From positions 62,001-126,000 of the forward strand of contig CP102281.1 in the NCBI GenBank assembly GCA_025150425.1: a stretch of DNA of 64,000 bases. The letters run 5' to 3'. The position numbers and the translations under genes are program-made. The notes below the pieces were generated by a model. The model searched no databases. It was not told the DNA's origin and saw only the letters and a list, made by a program, of their open reading frames with translations. Source of the DNA: [Eubacterium] siraeum. GTDB taxonomy: Bacteria; Bacillota; Clostridia; Oscillospirales; Ruminococcaceae. Positions 17,489-25,433 of this stretch are shown here, piece after piece. Positions within the stretch are counted from its first letter, which is position 1, and each line of letters opens with the position of its first letter.

Positions 17489-17643
17489 CGCACTATCCAT
17501 CGCTTCGCACTAAACTTGCCTCCCTTGTCAAAGGGAGGTGGATTGACGGCAAGCCACAAGCTGTTGCTTTGTTGCTTTCTGCTTGCGATATGCCCACCCT
17601 TTTTATATTGCAAACTTTTCTGCCGTCAAGACGGAGGGATTGC
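17489..17643 (+). repeat. Long-range-stem module, TTGACGGCA version
   Basis: A perfect 8-bp hairpin CCTCCCTT / AAGGGAGG (17519-17538, loop GTCA) is followed by TTGACGGCA (17543-17551), which pairs with TGCCGTCAA (17621-17629). The right end is ACGGAGGGATTGC. Confidence 0.8.
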
Positions 17644-17669
17644 TTTACACCACCAACCCTCCCAAAAAC

Positions 17670-17770
17670 CGCACTATCCCTCGCCTTGCACCACCACACT
17701 TTCCCCCTCGAAAAAGGGTGAGGTTCTGTTGCTCGGTCAAACCGAGCCAACTAAGGTGGGGATTGCAATT
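17670..17770 (-). repeat. Bulged-G hairpin module, CTCGG version
   Basis: The core at 17728-17751 reads, on the minus strand, GTTG-G-CTCGG-TTTGA-CCGAG-CAAC. The left end on the plus strand is CGCACTATCCCTCG and the right end GTGGGGATTGC. Confidence 0.7.
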
Positions 17771-17813
17771 GCTTAGAAGTTGTTTTCCTGATCCCTTTTT
17801 TCCACATAAACTG

Positions 17814-17844
17814 AAAGGCGGCACTCAATACAAGTACCGCCTTT
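17814..17844 (-). terminator. Terminator of the NSS transporter gene
   Basis: The arms AAAGGCGGCAC / GTACCGCCTTT (one C-A mismatch) enclose a 9-base loop, 12 bases past the transporter stop. It resembles 17311-17343 in both arms and in the ACTCA start of the loop. Confidence 0.75.
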
Positions 17845-17855
17845 TCCTATCTTGC

Positions 17856-19229
17856 TTAGCCATTAACAAGTCCCACCAGCCCCATAATAAACACAAACAT
17901 CACAAGTACCGGCAGAACATACGTCATATAGCCCCTCATAAACTTCTTTATCTTAAGACCCTTGCCGGTATTCGCTTCATTTACGAAGTTATCCCAGCCC
18001 CAGCCCTTTTTCGTCACACAGAACAGAATGAATACAAGCGAGCCGAGCGGAAGAATGAAGTTGCTGACTGCAGTATCCTCAAGGTCAAGTATCGTGCTTC
18101 CTGCGCCGAGCGGCTGAAAACCGCCCAGAACATTGAATCCCAGACAGCAGGGAACAGACAGTAAAAACAGCAGTATGCCGTTTATAATGCAGGCCTTCTT
18201 TCTGCTAAGCCCCCATAGGTCCATTGTGTTCGCTATTATACATTCAAACACGGCAAGCACCGTTGACAGCGCCGCAAATGACAAGAATACGAAGAAAAGA
18301 CTTCCCCACAGCCTGCCGAGAGGAATGTTGTTGAAAATGTTCGGCAGAGTTATAAATAACAGCTTCGGACCGCTTGTAACGTCCACTCCGTATGCCGAGC
18401 AGGCGGGAAAAATAATAAGTCCGGACGCTACCGCAACAAACGTGTCAAGCATTGCTACATTTACCGATTCTCCGAGAAGCGACCTGTCCTTGCCGATATA
18501 ACTGCCGAATATAGCCATACTTCCCATACCGATGCTCAGCGTGAAGAACGCCTGATTCATTGCGCTTACAAGGATATTTGTTATACCGACCTTTTCTATA
18601 GCACTGAAATCAGGCAGCAGATAGAACGAAAGTCCTTCCGCTCCGCCGGGCATTGTAAAGCTGTTTATCGCAAGTACCACCATAATTGCGAGCAGGGCGA
18701 GCATCATTATCTTAGTGACCTTTTCAAGACCGTTCTGCACACCTATAAGGCAGACAGCAACGCCTATCGCAACAACTATGCCCATATATACTATAAGCGA
18801 AACAGGGTCGCCCAGAACGTCAACGTTGAAATGGTTCTCCACAGCCGCCGTATCCATTCCGACGATCTCTCCGGATGCGGTCGAAACAAAGAACTTCAGC
18901 ATCCAGCCTGCCACCGTTGTATAGAACATCATCAGCAGATAACAGCCTATAAGCGAAACCTTTCCGTGCAGGTGCCACTTACTGCCTTTCGGTTCAAGCT
19001 GTTCGTACATTTTCGCAGGGCTTTTCTGAGCCGCTCTGCCTATGGAAAACTCCATAGTAAGCACGGGTATGCCGAGTATTACAAGGAAGAACAGATATAT
19101 AAGGACGAAAAGGCCGCCGCCGTTTTGACCTACCACATAAGGAAACTTCCATACGTTTCCTATACCTATTGCACAGCCTGCGCTGAGCAGTATAAAGCCA
19201 AGACGGCTGCCGAGTTTATCTCTTCCCAT
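17856..19229 (-). CDS. Sodium-dependent transporter, neurotransmitter:sodium symporter (NSS) family
   Basis: This 457-residue membrane protein with about 12 helices opens with the NSS signature GSRLGFILLSAGCAIGIGNVWKFPYVVGQNGGG, here described by its ends only: the unwound TM1 region GIGNVWKFPY binds sodium and substrate in LeuT-type carriers. Bacterial members import amino acids or related compounds using sodium. The substrate cannot be predicted. It stands alone between the convergent repeat region and pgsA, 41 bases upstream of which the minus-strand run continues. Confidence 0.9.
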   Translation of the reverse strand: MGRDKLGSRLGFILLSAGCAIGIGNVWKFPYVVGQNGGGLFVLIYLFFLVILGIPVLTMEFSIGRAAQKSPAKMYEQLEPKGSKWHLHGKVSLIGCYLLMMFYTTVAGWMLKFFVSTASGEIVGMDTAAVENHFNVDVLGDPVSLIVYMGIVVAIGVAVCLIGVQNGLEKVTKIMMLALLAIMVVLAINSFTMPGGAEGLSFYLLPDFSAIEKVGITNILVSAMNQAFFTLSIGMGSMAIFGSYIGKDRSLLGESVNVAMLDTFVAVASGLIIFPACSAYGVDVTSGPKLLFITLPNIFNNIPLGRLWGSLFFVFLSFAALSTVLAVFECIIANTMDLWGLSRKKACIINGILLFLLSVPCCLGFNVLGGFQPLGAGSTILDLEDTAVSNFILPLGSLVFILFCVTKKGWGWDNFVNEANTGKGLKIKKFMRGYMTYVLPVLVMFVFIMGLVGLVNG

Positions 19230-19270
19230 AGTTCCTCCGGGTTGTTGAAATTTTTAAGGTAATACCGCAT

Positions 19271-19849
19271 TTACGCATCGGTTTTCAGAACCTCTCTGTA
19301 ATCCCACAGATATTTGATTCCCGAAACCGTTGTAAGTATGCAGGATATGTACATAAGTATATCGCTGATAATCTGCACGGGGAAGGTTTCCGCAGTGACA
19401 GCACCGAAATCGACAAGAATATGCAGTATTATGATAACGCATATCGCAACCATTGTAGATGCTGTTTTCAGCTTGCCCCATATACTTGCCGCAATAACCG
19501 TCTTTTTCTCGCTTCCTGCGGCGATAAGCCGTATTCCCGATACCACGAATTCACGGGCGACTATTATAGCCGTTACCCATGCGCTTGCCCAGCCAAGTTC
19601 AACAAAGCAGATGAGCGCCGTAACGACAAGCACCTTGTCGGCAAGCGGATCTAAAAACTTGCCGAAGTTTGTCACCATATTGTATTTTCTTGCAATTTTA
19701 CCGTCTGCCGTGTCGGTTATGCTGGCAACGGCAAAGATTACAGCCGCCCACAGATAGCTGTATGGAACAATATCGCCTGCGAGCATAAAGAACGCAAAGA
19801 ACGGAACAAGTATCACCCGAAGCAGTGTGAGCTTATTAGCTAGATTCAT
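19271..19849 (-). CDS. pgsA: CDP-diacylglycerol--glycerol-3-phosphate 3-phosphatidyltransferase
   Basis: This 192-residue CDP-alcohol phosphatidyltransferase carries out the committed step of phosphatidylglycerol synthesis in the membrane. The family motif DG..AR..G...D...D is present as DTADGKIARKYN followed by FGKFLDPLADK. Several membrane helices surround it and the length is normal. The start is 18 bases after the rimO stop, and the rimO-pgsA order is common in Firmicutes. Confidence 0.95.
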   Translation of the reverse strand: MNLANKLTLLRVILVPFFAFFMLAGDIVPYSYLWAAVIFAVASITDTADGKIARKYNMVTNFGKFLDPLADKVLVVTALICFVELGWASAWVTAIIVAREFVVSGIRLIAAGSEKKTVIAASIWGKLKTASTMVAICVIIILHILVDFGAVTAETFPVQIISDILMYISCILTTVSGIKYLWDYREVLKTDA

Positions 19850-19867
19850 ACCTCTGTCCTTTCAGCT

Positions 19868-21208
19868 TTATACCCGCTCGCCGAGCAGATTATTTTCCAG
19901 AACATCGGTGATCTTGACATTTACAAAGTCGCCAATCGTAAGCGGGCCTTTATCTTTTGCCGATGTGAAGTATATCATTCCGTCAATTTCGGGAGCGAAG
20001 TGCATACTTCTGCCGAAATACATATCGGAGTAGCGGTCAAAGCCCTCACAGACTACCTCGTAGGTGTTGCCTATCATACCTGCGTAATATTCGCCCATGC
20101 GTATTTCCTGTTCGCCTGTGATTATATCCGCTCTGCGCTGTCTTTCGCCCTCGTCTACCTGGTCGGGCATTTCGGCGGCGGGAGTATCCTCTTCCGCAGA
20201 ATAGGCAAAGCAGCCAAGACGCTCAAACTTTATATCGTTTACAAATTCGGCAAGTTCGCTGAACTGCTCCTCCGTTTCACCGGGGAAGCCTGTGATAAGC
20301 GTTGTTCTCAGCACCACACCGGGAATTTCACGGCGAAGCTTTGCAAACAGCTCACGCAGGCTCTGCTCGTCGCCGCCACGGTACATATTGCGGAGAATTT
20401 CCTTGTTGCAGTGCTGTATCGGAATATCAATATAATTCAGCACCTTGTCCTCTGTCTTTATCGTTTCGATAAGTTCGTCCGTCATTCTTTCGGGATAGCA
20501 GTAAAGCAGTCTTATCCACTTTATGCCGTCTATCTTACACAACTGCTTAAGCAGATCCGGCAGAGCGTATTTCTTATAAAGGTCAATGCCGTATGCCGTA
20601 ACGTCCTGTGCTACTATTACAAGCTCCTTTACGCCGTTTTCGGCAAATTTCTTTGCTTCCTCTATTATGTTCTCCATCTTTCTGGAACGCATTTTACCTC
20701 TTATAAGCGGTATTGCGCAGTAAGAACATTTGTTTGAACAGCCGTCCGCAATTCTCAGATATGCATAGTGGGGCAGAGTAGACTGCAGCTTGTCGCCCTC
20801 CATATTGTGACACAGCTTGTCACCGAAGGTAATGACTCTCCTGTCCAGCATTACCGAGTTTATGATTTCAACTATATCATCGTTCTTTGCAATACCTACC
20901 ACTGCGTCTATTTCGGGGAATTCTTCGTCCATCTGCTTCTGATAACGCTCGGCAAGACAGCCCGTTACGATTATCTTCTTGTTGATACCGTCATTTTTAC
21001 GGCTTATTGCCTCCATTATCTCCTCGATGGCTTCTTCCTTTGCACTTTGTATAAAGCCGCAGGTGTTGATAATAACAACATCCGCAAGACCTGCCTCGTT
21101 TACTATCTTGAAGCCTGCTTTCGCTATCTTTGCAAGCATAAGCTCAGCGTCGCACTGGTTTTTCGGACATCCGAGAGATACCATTCCGACCTTTATCGTT
21201 TCTGCCAT
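19868..21208 (-). CDS. rimO: Ribosomal protein uS12 methylthiotransferase
   Basis: This 446-residue radical-SAM enzyme adds a methylthio group to an Asp of ribosomal protein S12. The N-terminal UPF0004 domain has three cluster cysteines in SLGCPKNQCD, NTCGFI and TGCLAERY. The radical-SAM triad is CSNKCSYCAIP. A C-terminal TRAM domain covers roughly the last 65 residues. The SLGCPKNQ start and the FIQSAKEEAIEEI stretch favour RimO over MiaB. It lies between recX and pgsA on the minus strand. Confidence 0.95.
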   Translation of the reverse strand: MAETIKVGMVSLGCPKNQCDAELMLAKIAKAGFKIVNEAGLADVVIINTCGFIQSAKEEAIEEIMEAISRKNDGINKKIIVTGCLAERYQKQMDEEFPEIDAVVGIAKNDDIVEIINSVMLDRRVITFGDKLCHNMEGDKLQSTLPHYAYLRIADGCSNKCSYCAIPLIRGKMRSRKMENIIEEAKKFAENGVKELVIVAQDVTAYGIDLYKKYALPDLLKQLCKIDGIKWIRLLYCYPERMTDELIETIKTEDKVLNYIDIPIQHCNKEILRNMYRGGDEQSLRELFAKLRREIPGVVLRTTLITGFPGETEEQFSELAEFVNDIKFERLGCFAYSAEEDTPAAEMPDQVDEGERQRRADIITGEQEIRMGEYYAGMIGNTYEVVCEGFDRYSDMYFGRSMHFAPEIDGMIYFTSAKDKGPLTIGDFVNVKITDVLENNLLGERV

Positions 21209-21255
21209 TATTTTTCCTTACCTTTCCGTTTTCCTTATATTCTGAATATTACGGT

Positions 21256-21744
21256 CTATTCGTCATATTCGTCATAATCCCCGTCTTTTATGCGGGATAA
21301 TGCGAGCTTTATATCATCATACGCAAAGCCTCTGCGCGCAAGCGCCGCAGTAACACGCTGTACGCTTTTATAGTCCGAAAAATCCAGCTTGCTTGCGTAT
21401 TTCTTATCTACAAGATGCATAATCTCGTCGATAAAATCCTCCGTGTCGTATTCTTCTTCCTGTTGCGATATAAGGCTGTCGGGTAAGCCCTTTCTCCGCA
21501 GTTCAAAGCGGATTTTGGACTTACCCCAACCCTTGTTTATATATGCCCTGTATAGCTTTTCCGTATACTTTTCCTCATTTATGAGGTCATGCTCGCACAT
21601 AAGCCCGACTACCATCTCACACAGATCGGGAGGATAGTTTTTTATCAGCTTGTCATAAAGCTCTTTTTTGGAGTGGTCACGCTGAGCGAGTATGTACAGC
21701 GCTCTGCGTTTTGCCCTTATTCTTTCGTCATCCGTATATGACAT
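21256..21744 (-). CDS. recX: RecA-regulatory protein RecX
   Basis: This 162-residue helical protein controls RecA filaments. The tandem three-helix repeats are recognisable in RALYILAQRDHSKKELYDKL and in the INKGWGKSKIRFELRRKGL segment. The start codon overlaps the recA stop by one base (TGATG), so it is translationally coupled to recA, the usual arrangement for this regulator. Confidence 0.92.
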   Translation of the reverse strand: MSYTDDERIRAKRRALYILAQRDHSKKELYDKLIKNYPPDLCEMVVGLMCEHDLINEEKYTEKLYRAYINKGWGKSKIRFELRRKGLPDSLISQQEEEYDTEDFIDEIMHLVDKKYASKLDFSDYKSVQRVTAALARRGFAYDDIKLALSRIKDGDYDEYDE

Positions 21745-23003
21745 CAGCCGAGATCCTCAGGCGAAAATTCCTCGAAGTCGCTGTCTGCTTCCACAACAAC
21801 GCTCTTCTTTGCCGCACCCTTTTTCTTGGGAGCGGGGGCAGGTGCGGGAGCGTCTGCCTTTGCGGCCTCATCACCGATTTCCTTAAGTTCGTTTTCTGCC
21901 GCCGATTCTGAAGTGTCAGCATTGTCCGTGCCTTCTCCGTCCTCGCTTGCCGACATATCGAGTTTTGACATATTCTCTTTTATCTTGCCCTCGATTTCAA
22001 GGCGCAGATCGTCATTTTCTTTAAGGAACTTCTTGGTCTTTTCCTTGCCCTGTCCGAGCCTCTCTCCGTTATAGCTGTACCATGCGCCGCTTTTCTTTAT
22101 AAATCCAAGTTCCTCGCCCATGGTTATGATTTCGCCGAGCCTTGATATACCCTCGCCGAATATCATATCGAACTGCGTTTCCTTGAACGGAGGTGCGACC
22201 TTGTTCTTTACGACTTTGCACTTAGTAGTATAACCTATTATCTCGCCATCGTCAACTATCTTTTCACCCTTGCGGACCTCTATACGCACACTCGCATAGA
22301 ACTTGAGTGCACGGCCGCCCGGAGTAGTTTCGGGATTTCCGTACATAACGCCTATCTTTTCACGCACCTGGTTTATGAAGATAGCGACAGTATTCGACTT
22401 TGATATAACGCTTGTCAGCTTTCTCATAGCCGCCGACATAAGTCTTGCCTGAACGCCCACAAAGCTGTCGCCTATCTCGCCGTCGATTTCTGCCTTTGTG
22501 ACCATAGCGGCAACCGAGTCAAGTACGACAATATCAATAGCACCCGAGCGTGCAAGCGTTTCCATAATTTCAAGCGCCTGCTCGCCCGTATCGGGCTGAG
22601 ATACGATAAGGTGGTCAATATCAACGCCGAGCGACTTTGCATAAACAGGGTCGAGTGCGTGCTCAACGTCTATGAATGCCGCCATTCCGCCGAGCTTCTG
22701 CGTTTCTGCGATAGCGTGGAGCGTAACCGTTGTCTTACCGCCCGACTCCGGTCCGTATATCTCAATAATTCTGCCCTTCGGCAGACCGCCTATACCGAGC
22801 GCATAGTCAAGACCTATAGAGCCTGTCGGCACGCTTTCAACATCCAGCTTTTTATTTCCCTCTCCGCCGAGGAACATTACAGCACCCTGACCGTAGTTCT
22901 TGATTATCTGCTCCATAGCGGTATCAAGAGCCTTTTTCTTCTCCTCCGGAGTGGTAGGATGATTTACGGTAGGTGTCGCCTTTTTTGTGTTTGCCTTTGC
23001 CAT
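21744..23003 (-). CDS. recA: DNA recombinase RecA with extended C-terminal tail
   Basis: This 419-residue RecA carries out homologous strand exchange and SOS coprotease activity. Walker A reads GPESGGKTT (usually GPESSGKTT). [12 protein letters not shown]-type loop L2 and [10 protein letters not shown] are present. The core ends near residue 335. A tail of about 80 residues follows that is acidic, then Ala/Pro-rich, then has KKKGAAKK and an acidic end, making the protein longer than the usual 340-360. The upstream 100 bases show only GTTCGG half-sites and no complete LexA box (GAACnnnnGTTC). recX overlaps the 3' end. Confidence 0.97.
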   Translation of the reverse strand: MAKANTKKATPTVNHPTTPEEKKKALDTAMEQIIKNYGQGAVMFLGGEGNKKLDVESVPTGSIGLDYALGIGGLPKGRIIEIYGPESGGKTTVTLHAIAETQKLGGMAAFIDVEHALDPVYAKSLGVDIDHLIVSQPDTGEQALEIMETLARSGAIDIVVLDSVAAMVTKAEIDGEIGDSFVGVQARLMSAAMRKLTSVISKSNTVAIFINQVREKIGVMYGNPETTPGGRALKFYASVRIEVRKGEKIVDDGEIIGYTTKCKVVKNKVAPPFKETQFDMIFGEGISRLGEIITMGEELGFIKKSGAWYSYNGERLGQGKEKTKKFLKENDDLRLEIEGKIKENMSKLDMSASEDGEGTDNADTSESAAENELKEIGDEAAKADAPAPAPAPKKKGAAKKSVVVEADSDFEEFSPEDLG

Positions 23004-23130
23004 ATTATTTTACCCGTCCTTTCTGTGTTCGGTTTTATCCTGTGACTATATTCTATCATAATTGCTGTACCATAAAATGCACAGCTGTGTTCGGTTTATA
23101 GATATCAATCTGAACTTATGTGATATCATG

Positions 23131-23302
23131 TATTCTCTATCCCTGACCCCAAACCCCTTCCCCATGGTGAAGGGCTGTGTATGCTTGGTTGGCTCTGCAT
23201 CGTGCAGAGCCTTTTGGCATACACGCCCGGCATCCGTGCCGGGGCTATATTGCTGGGGCTGCCGCCCCTAGTCCCTGCCGGGGGCTTTGCCCCTGCGACC
23301 CC
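23131..23302 (+). repeat. GC-rich intergenic repeat F carrying an embedded three-stem module
   Basis: The outer sequence (ACCCCAAACCCCTTCCCC ... GGGGCT.CCGCCCCTAG ... TGCGACCCC) matches the reverse complement of 47131-47232. A block at about 23166-23242, absent from that copy, contains the three-stem module at 23177-23243. It is noncoding and lies between the recA upstream region and the prmC end. Confidence 0.75.
23177..23243 (+). repeat. Three-stem module, GTGTATGC version
   Basis: Outer stem GTGTATGC (23177-23184) / GCATACAC (23217-23224); inner stem GGCTCTGCA (23191-23199) / TGCAGAGCC (23203-23211); third stem CCCGGCA / TGCCGGG (23226-23243). All are perfect. Related modules with different but still paired arms are at 32772, 44580 and 45054. 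Confidence 0.8.
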
Positions 23303-23367
23303 ATTTAATATGTTAAAGAGGTTTATTGGCATTTACTGCTGTGCTATAAAATGTACAAATTTTGTTT

Positions 23368-24195
23368 TCATCGCTTTATAGAGCTGACTATTCTGTCGTG
23401 ACCGCTGTAATCCCTGATAATTTCCGGATTAAATCCCGCACCTTCGAATATCCTGCTTACAGCCTGTCCCTGTTCTTCTCCGATTTCAACTGCAAAAAGT
23501 CCTCCGCTTCTGAGCTTTCCTGCCCACATCGGTATCAGCCTGCGATAAAAATCCAGACCGTCCTCACCGCCGAAAAGCGCAAGCTCAGGCTCGAACGTTA
23601 CTTCCTTCTGCAAGGCTTTCATATCCGCAGAGGAGATATACGGCGGATTTGACAGCACAGCGTAAAGCGAATCATCTTCGAACCGTCCGAGTATATTCTT
23701 ATCGAAAATATCTCCGTTTATCGCAGTGACCGACCTTTCGGCTTTGTTCTGCTCTATATTTTTCAGAAAATACCCGTATGCTTTGTCGGAGATTTCGATC
23801 CCCACAGCTTTTACATTCGCCTCAAGCGCAACAGTGACAGCGATACATCCGCTCCCCGAGCATAAGTCCACCGCCGTACCGCCCGTATTTTTAAGATGAG
23901 CCTTTGCTATATCGCACAGAAGCTCCGTTTCGGGACGGGGGATAAGCACTCCCTCCCCGACAAAATATTTTCTGCCGTAAAATTCCCAGTTTCCTAAAAT
24001 ATATTGCAGCGGCTCGCCCGTTTTACGTCTTTTCGCCTTATCCTCACACTCGATAAGCTGTGCATCGGTGATTTCCTCAAACGGCATTTTACCGCCGCTG
24101 ATTTCGCTTACTATCTGCCTTGCCTCAAAATACGCATCGTCGGTAACGCTTTCAAGCATGTCGCTTATAAGCCGTACCGCCTGCCTTATTACCAC
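23368..24195 (-). CDS. prmC: Peptide chain release factor N5-glutamine methyltransferase
   Basis: This 275-residue SAM methyltransferase modifies the GGQ glutamine of release factors. The N-terminal helical domain contains GEPLQYILGNWEFYG, which is typical of PrmC. The Rossmann domain has DLCSGSGCIAVTVA (SAM loop) and the catalytic NPPY (SNPPYISSADM). Its start overlaps the end of the DUF1385 gene by 7 bases. This pairing is common in Firmicutes, usually near prfA, which is not seen here. Confidence 0.95.
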   Translation of the reverse strand: MVIRQAVRLISDMLESVTDDAYFEARQIVSEISGGKMPFEEITDAQLIECEDKAKRRKTGEPLQYILGNWEFYGRKYFVGEGVLIPRPETELLCDIAKAHLKNTGGTAVDLCSGSGCIAVTVALEANVKAVGIEISDKAYGYFLKNIEQNKAERSVTAINGDIFDKNILGRFEDDSLYAVLSNPPYISSADMKALQKEVTFEPELALFGGEDGLDFYRRLIPMWAGKLRSGGLFAVEIGEEQGQAVSRIFEGAGFNPEIIRDYSGHDRIVSSIKR

Positions 24196-25244
24196 TTTGC
24201 GTCCTCCGCATTTTCGGGTAGAACAGGCTTCATTGATGCAATAGCCACCTCTATCATCTCATCGGCAGGCTCCTTTGTGGTAAGACGCTGTATAGCAAGT
24301 CCCGGAGCGGAAATTATCTTTGTCAGCACATTGTCATACTTTCCTGCGATACGGATAAGTTCGTATGAGATACCTACGACTATCGGCAGGAAAATTATCT
24401 TACAGCATACTCTCAGCATATCGCCGATAAGCTTTGATACGCCGAACGCTTCAATGAACAGCTCGCTGTTTATCGGGAGCAGGGTATATACCAGTATGCT
24501 TATCGCAAGCGTCAGGAATATAAAGCTTGTACCGCATCTGGGGTGGAAACGCTTGTACTTTCTGACGTTCTCCACAGTCAGTTCCTCGCCGTGTTCATAG
24601 CAGAATATCGTCTTATGCTCCGCACCGTGATACTGATACAGCCTTTTCATCGTTTTCATAAGAGAGGTCAGCCACAGATAGCCGACAAAAAGCGCTATCT
24701 TTATGATACCCTCCGTCAGTGAGCGGAATGCGGATATATCCGTATCGCCGAACAGCGTCTGTATCCCTGTGAATATAAGCGTAGGCAGTATCACAAACAG
24801 TGCGACCGCAAGCCCTACGCCGAGAATGCCCGATATGACCGCAACAGCCGTTGTCAGAGCGGCACTATCGCCGTCTTTCTTTTCGTCCTTTTTATCTTCC
24901 GGCTTTTCTTCGCTTACGTTATCTGTCGGTTTGTCCTGCTCTTTTTCTTTTTTCTTCTTGTCCTTTTCGTCCTCTTCTTCATCGAACATTCCGCTGACTT
25001 CGCCCGACTTGTTAAGATACTTGTAACCGTCTGCCAGCTGAGAAACGAAATTTATACAGCCTCTGATAAACGGTGCTTTGTTATACCACTTCGGAGTTTT
25101 CCTGTCCCACACCTCCGTGTATATCTCCCTGTCGGGCTGACGTACAGCCATACAGCCTTTTTTCGGCCCCAGCATCATAACGCCCTCTATGAGAGCCTGA
25201 CCGCCGACCTTCGTTTTTATAACTTCTTTCTTCTGTTCGCTCAT
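24189..25244 (-). CDS. DUF1385 family membrane protein
   Basis: This 351-residue protein begins with the DUF1385 hallmark KVGGQALIEGVMMLGPK. It has a Lys/Glu/Asp-rich cytoplasmic insert at about 90-125, several membrane helices, and the conserved YHGAEHKTIFCYEHG block followed by FHPRCGTSF. Molecular function is unknown. The HGAEHK histidines and RCGT cysteine look like a metal or catalytic site, but that is inference. It overlaps prmC by 7 bases. Confidence 0.88.
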   Translation of the reverse strand: MSEQKKEVIKTKVGGQALIEGVMMLGPKKGCMAVRQPDREIYTEVWDRKTPKWYNKAPFIRGCINFVSQLADGYKYLNKSGEVSGMFDEEEDEKDKKKKEKEQDKPTDNVSEEKPEDKKDEKKDGDSAALTTAVAVISGILGVGLAVALFVILPTLIFTGIQTLFGDTDISAFRSLTEGIIKIALFVGYLWLTSLMKTMKRLYQYHGAEHKTIFCYEHGEELTVENVRKYKRFHPRCGTSFIFLTLAISILVYTLLPINSELFIEAFGVSKLIGDMLRVCCKIIFLPIVVGISYELIRIAGKYDNVLTKIISAPGLAIQRLTTKEPADEMIEVAIASMKPVLPENAEDAKW

Positions 25245-25259
25245 ATTAAACCTTTCTTA

Positions 25260-25432
25260 GGCAACACCGCACAATTAACGGCTATCGCCTTTGCCGCACG
25301 CTAAGCTTGCATATTTTCCGCCATCTTGCACAAATTTCGCTTGACAGGTGTCAGCCTGCCTGCACTCAATTTATACAATCTGACGAAAAATCTGACTAAG
25401 CAATCGCACGACAATAATTGTGAGGTATTGCC
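25260..25432. mobile_element. MITE-like element with 18-bp terminal inverted repeats
   Basis: The left end GGCAACACCGCACAATTA (25260-25277) and the reverse complement of the right end, GGCAATACCTCACAATTA (25415-25432), agree at 16 of 18 positions. The 173-base element has no coding capacity. It fills the gap between the DUF1385 start and the histidine-kinase stop, ending one base before that stop codon. No clear target duplication is visible. Confidence 0.6.
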
Positions 25433-25433
25433 C

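Larger units (their letters stand above)
17371..17796. repeat. Composite structured intergenic repeat, copy B
   Basis: The order is the same as copy A (2706-3147): leader AAAGCTACACAGTGA, long-range-stem module, bulged-G module, tail TTGCTTAGAAGTTGTTTTC. It lies between the convergent mnmE and NSS transporter genes, inside a pair of related hairpins. The segment between the two modules differs from copy A. No coding potential is seen. Confidence 0.8.

Noticed and set aside
23004-23100. LexA box controlling recA
   Set aside because: Only GTTCGG half-sites are seen; no inverted GAACnnnnGTTC pair.
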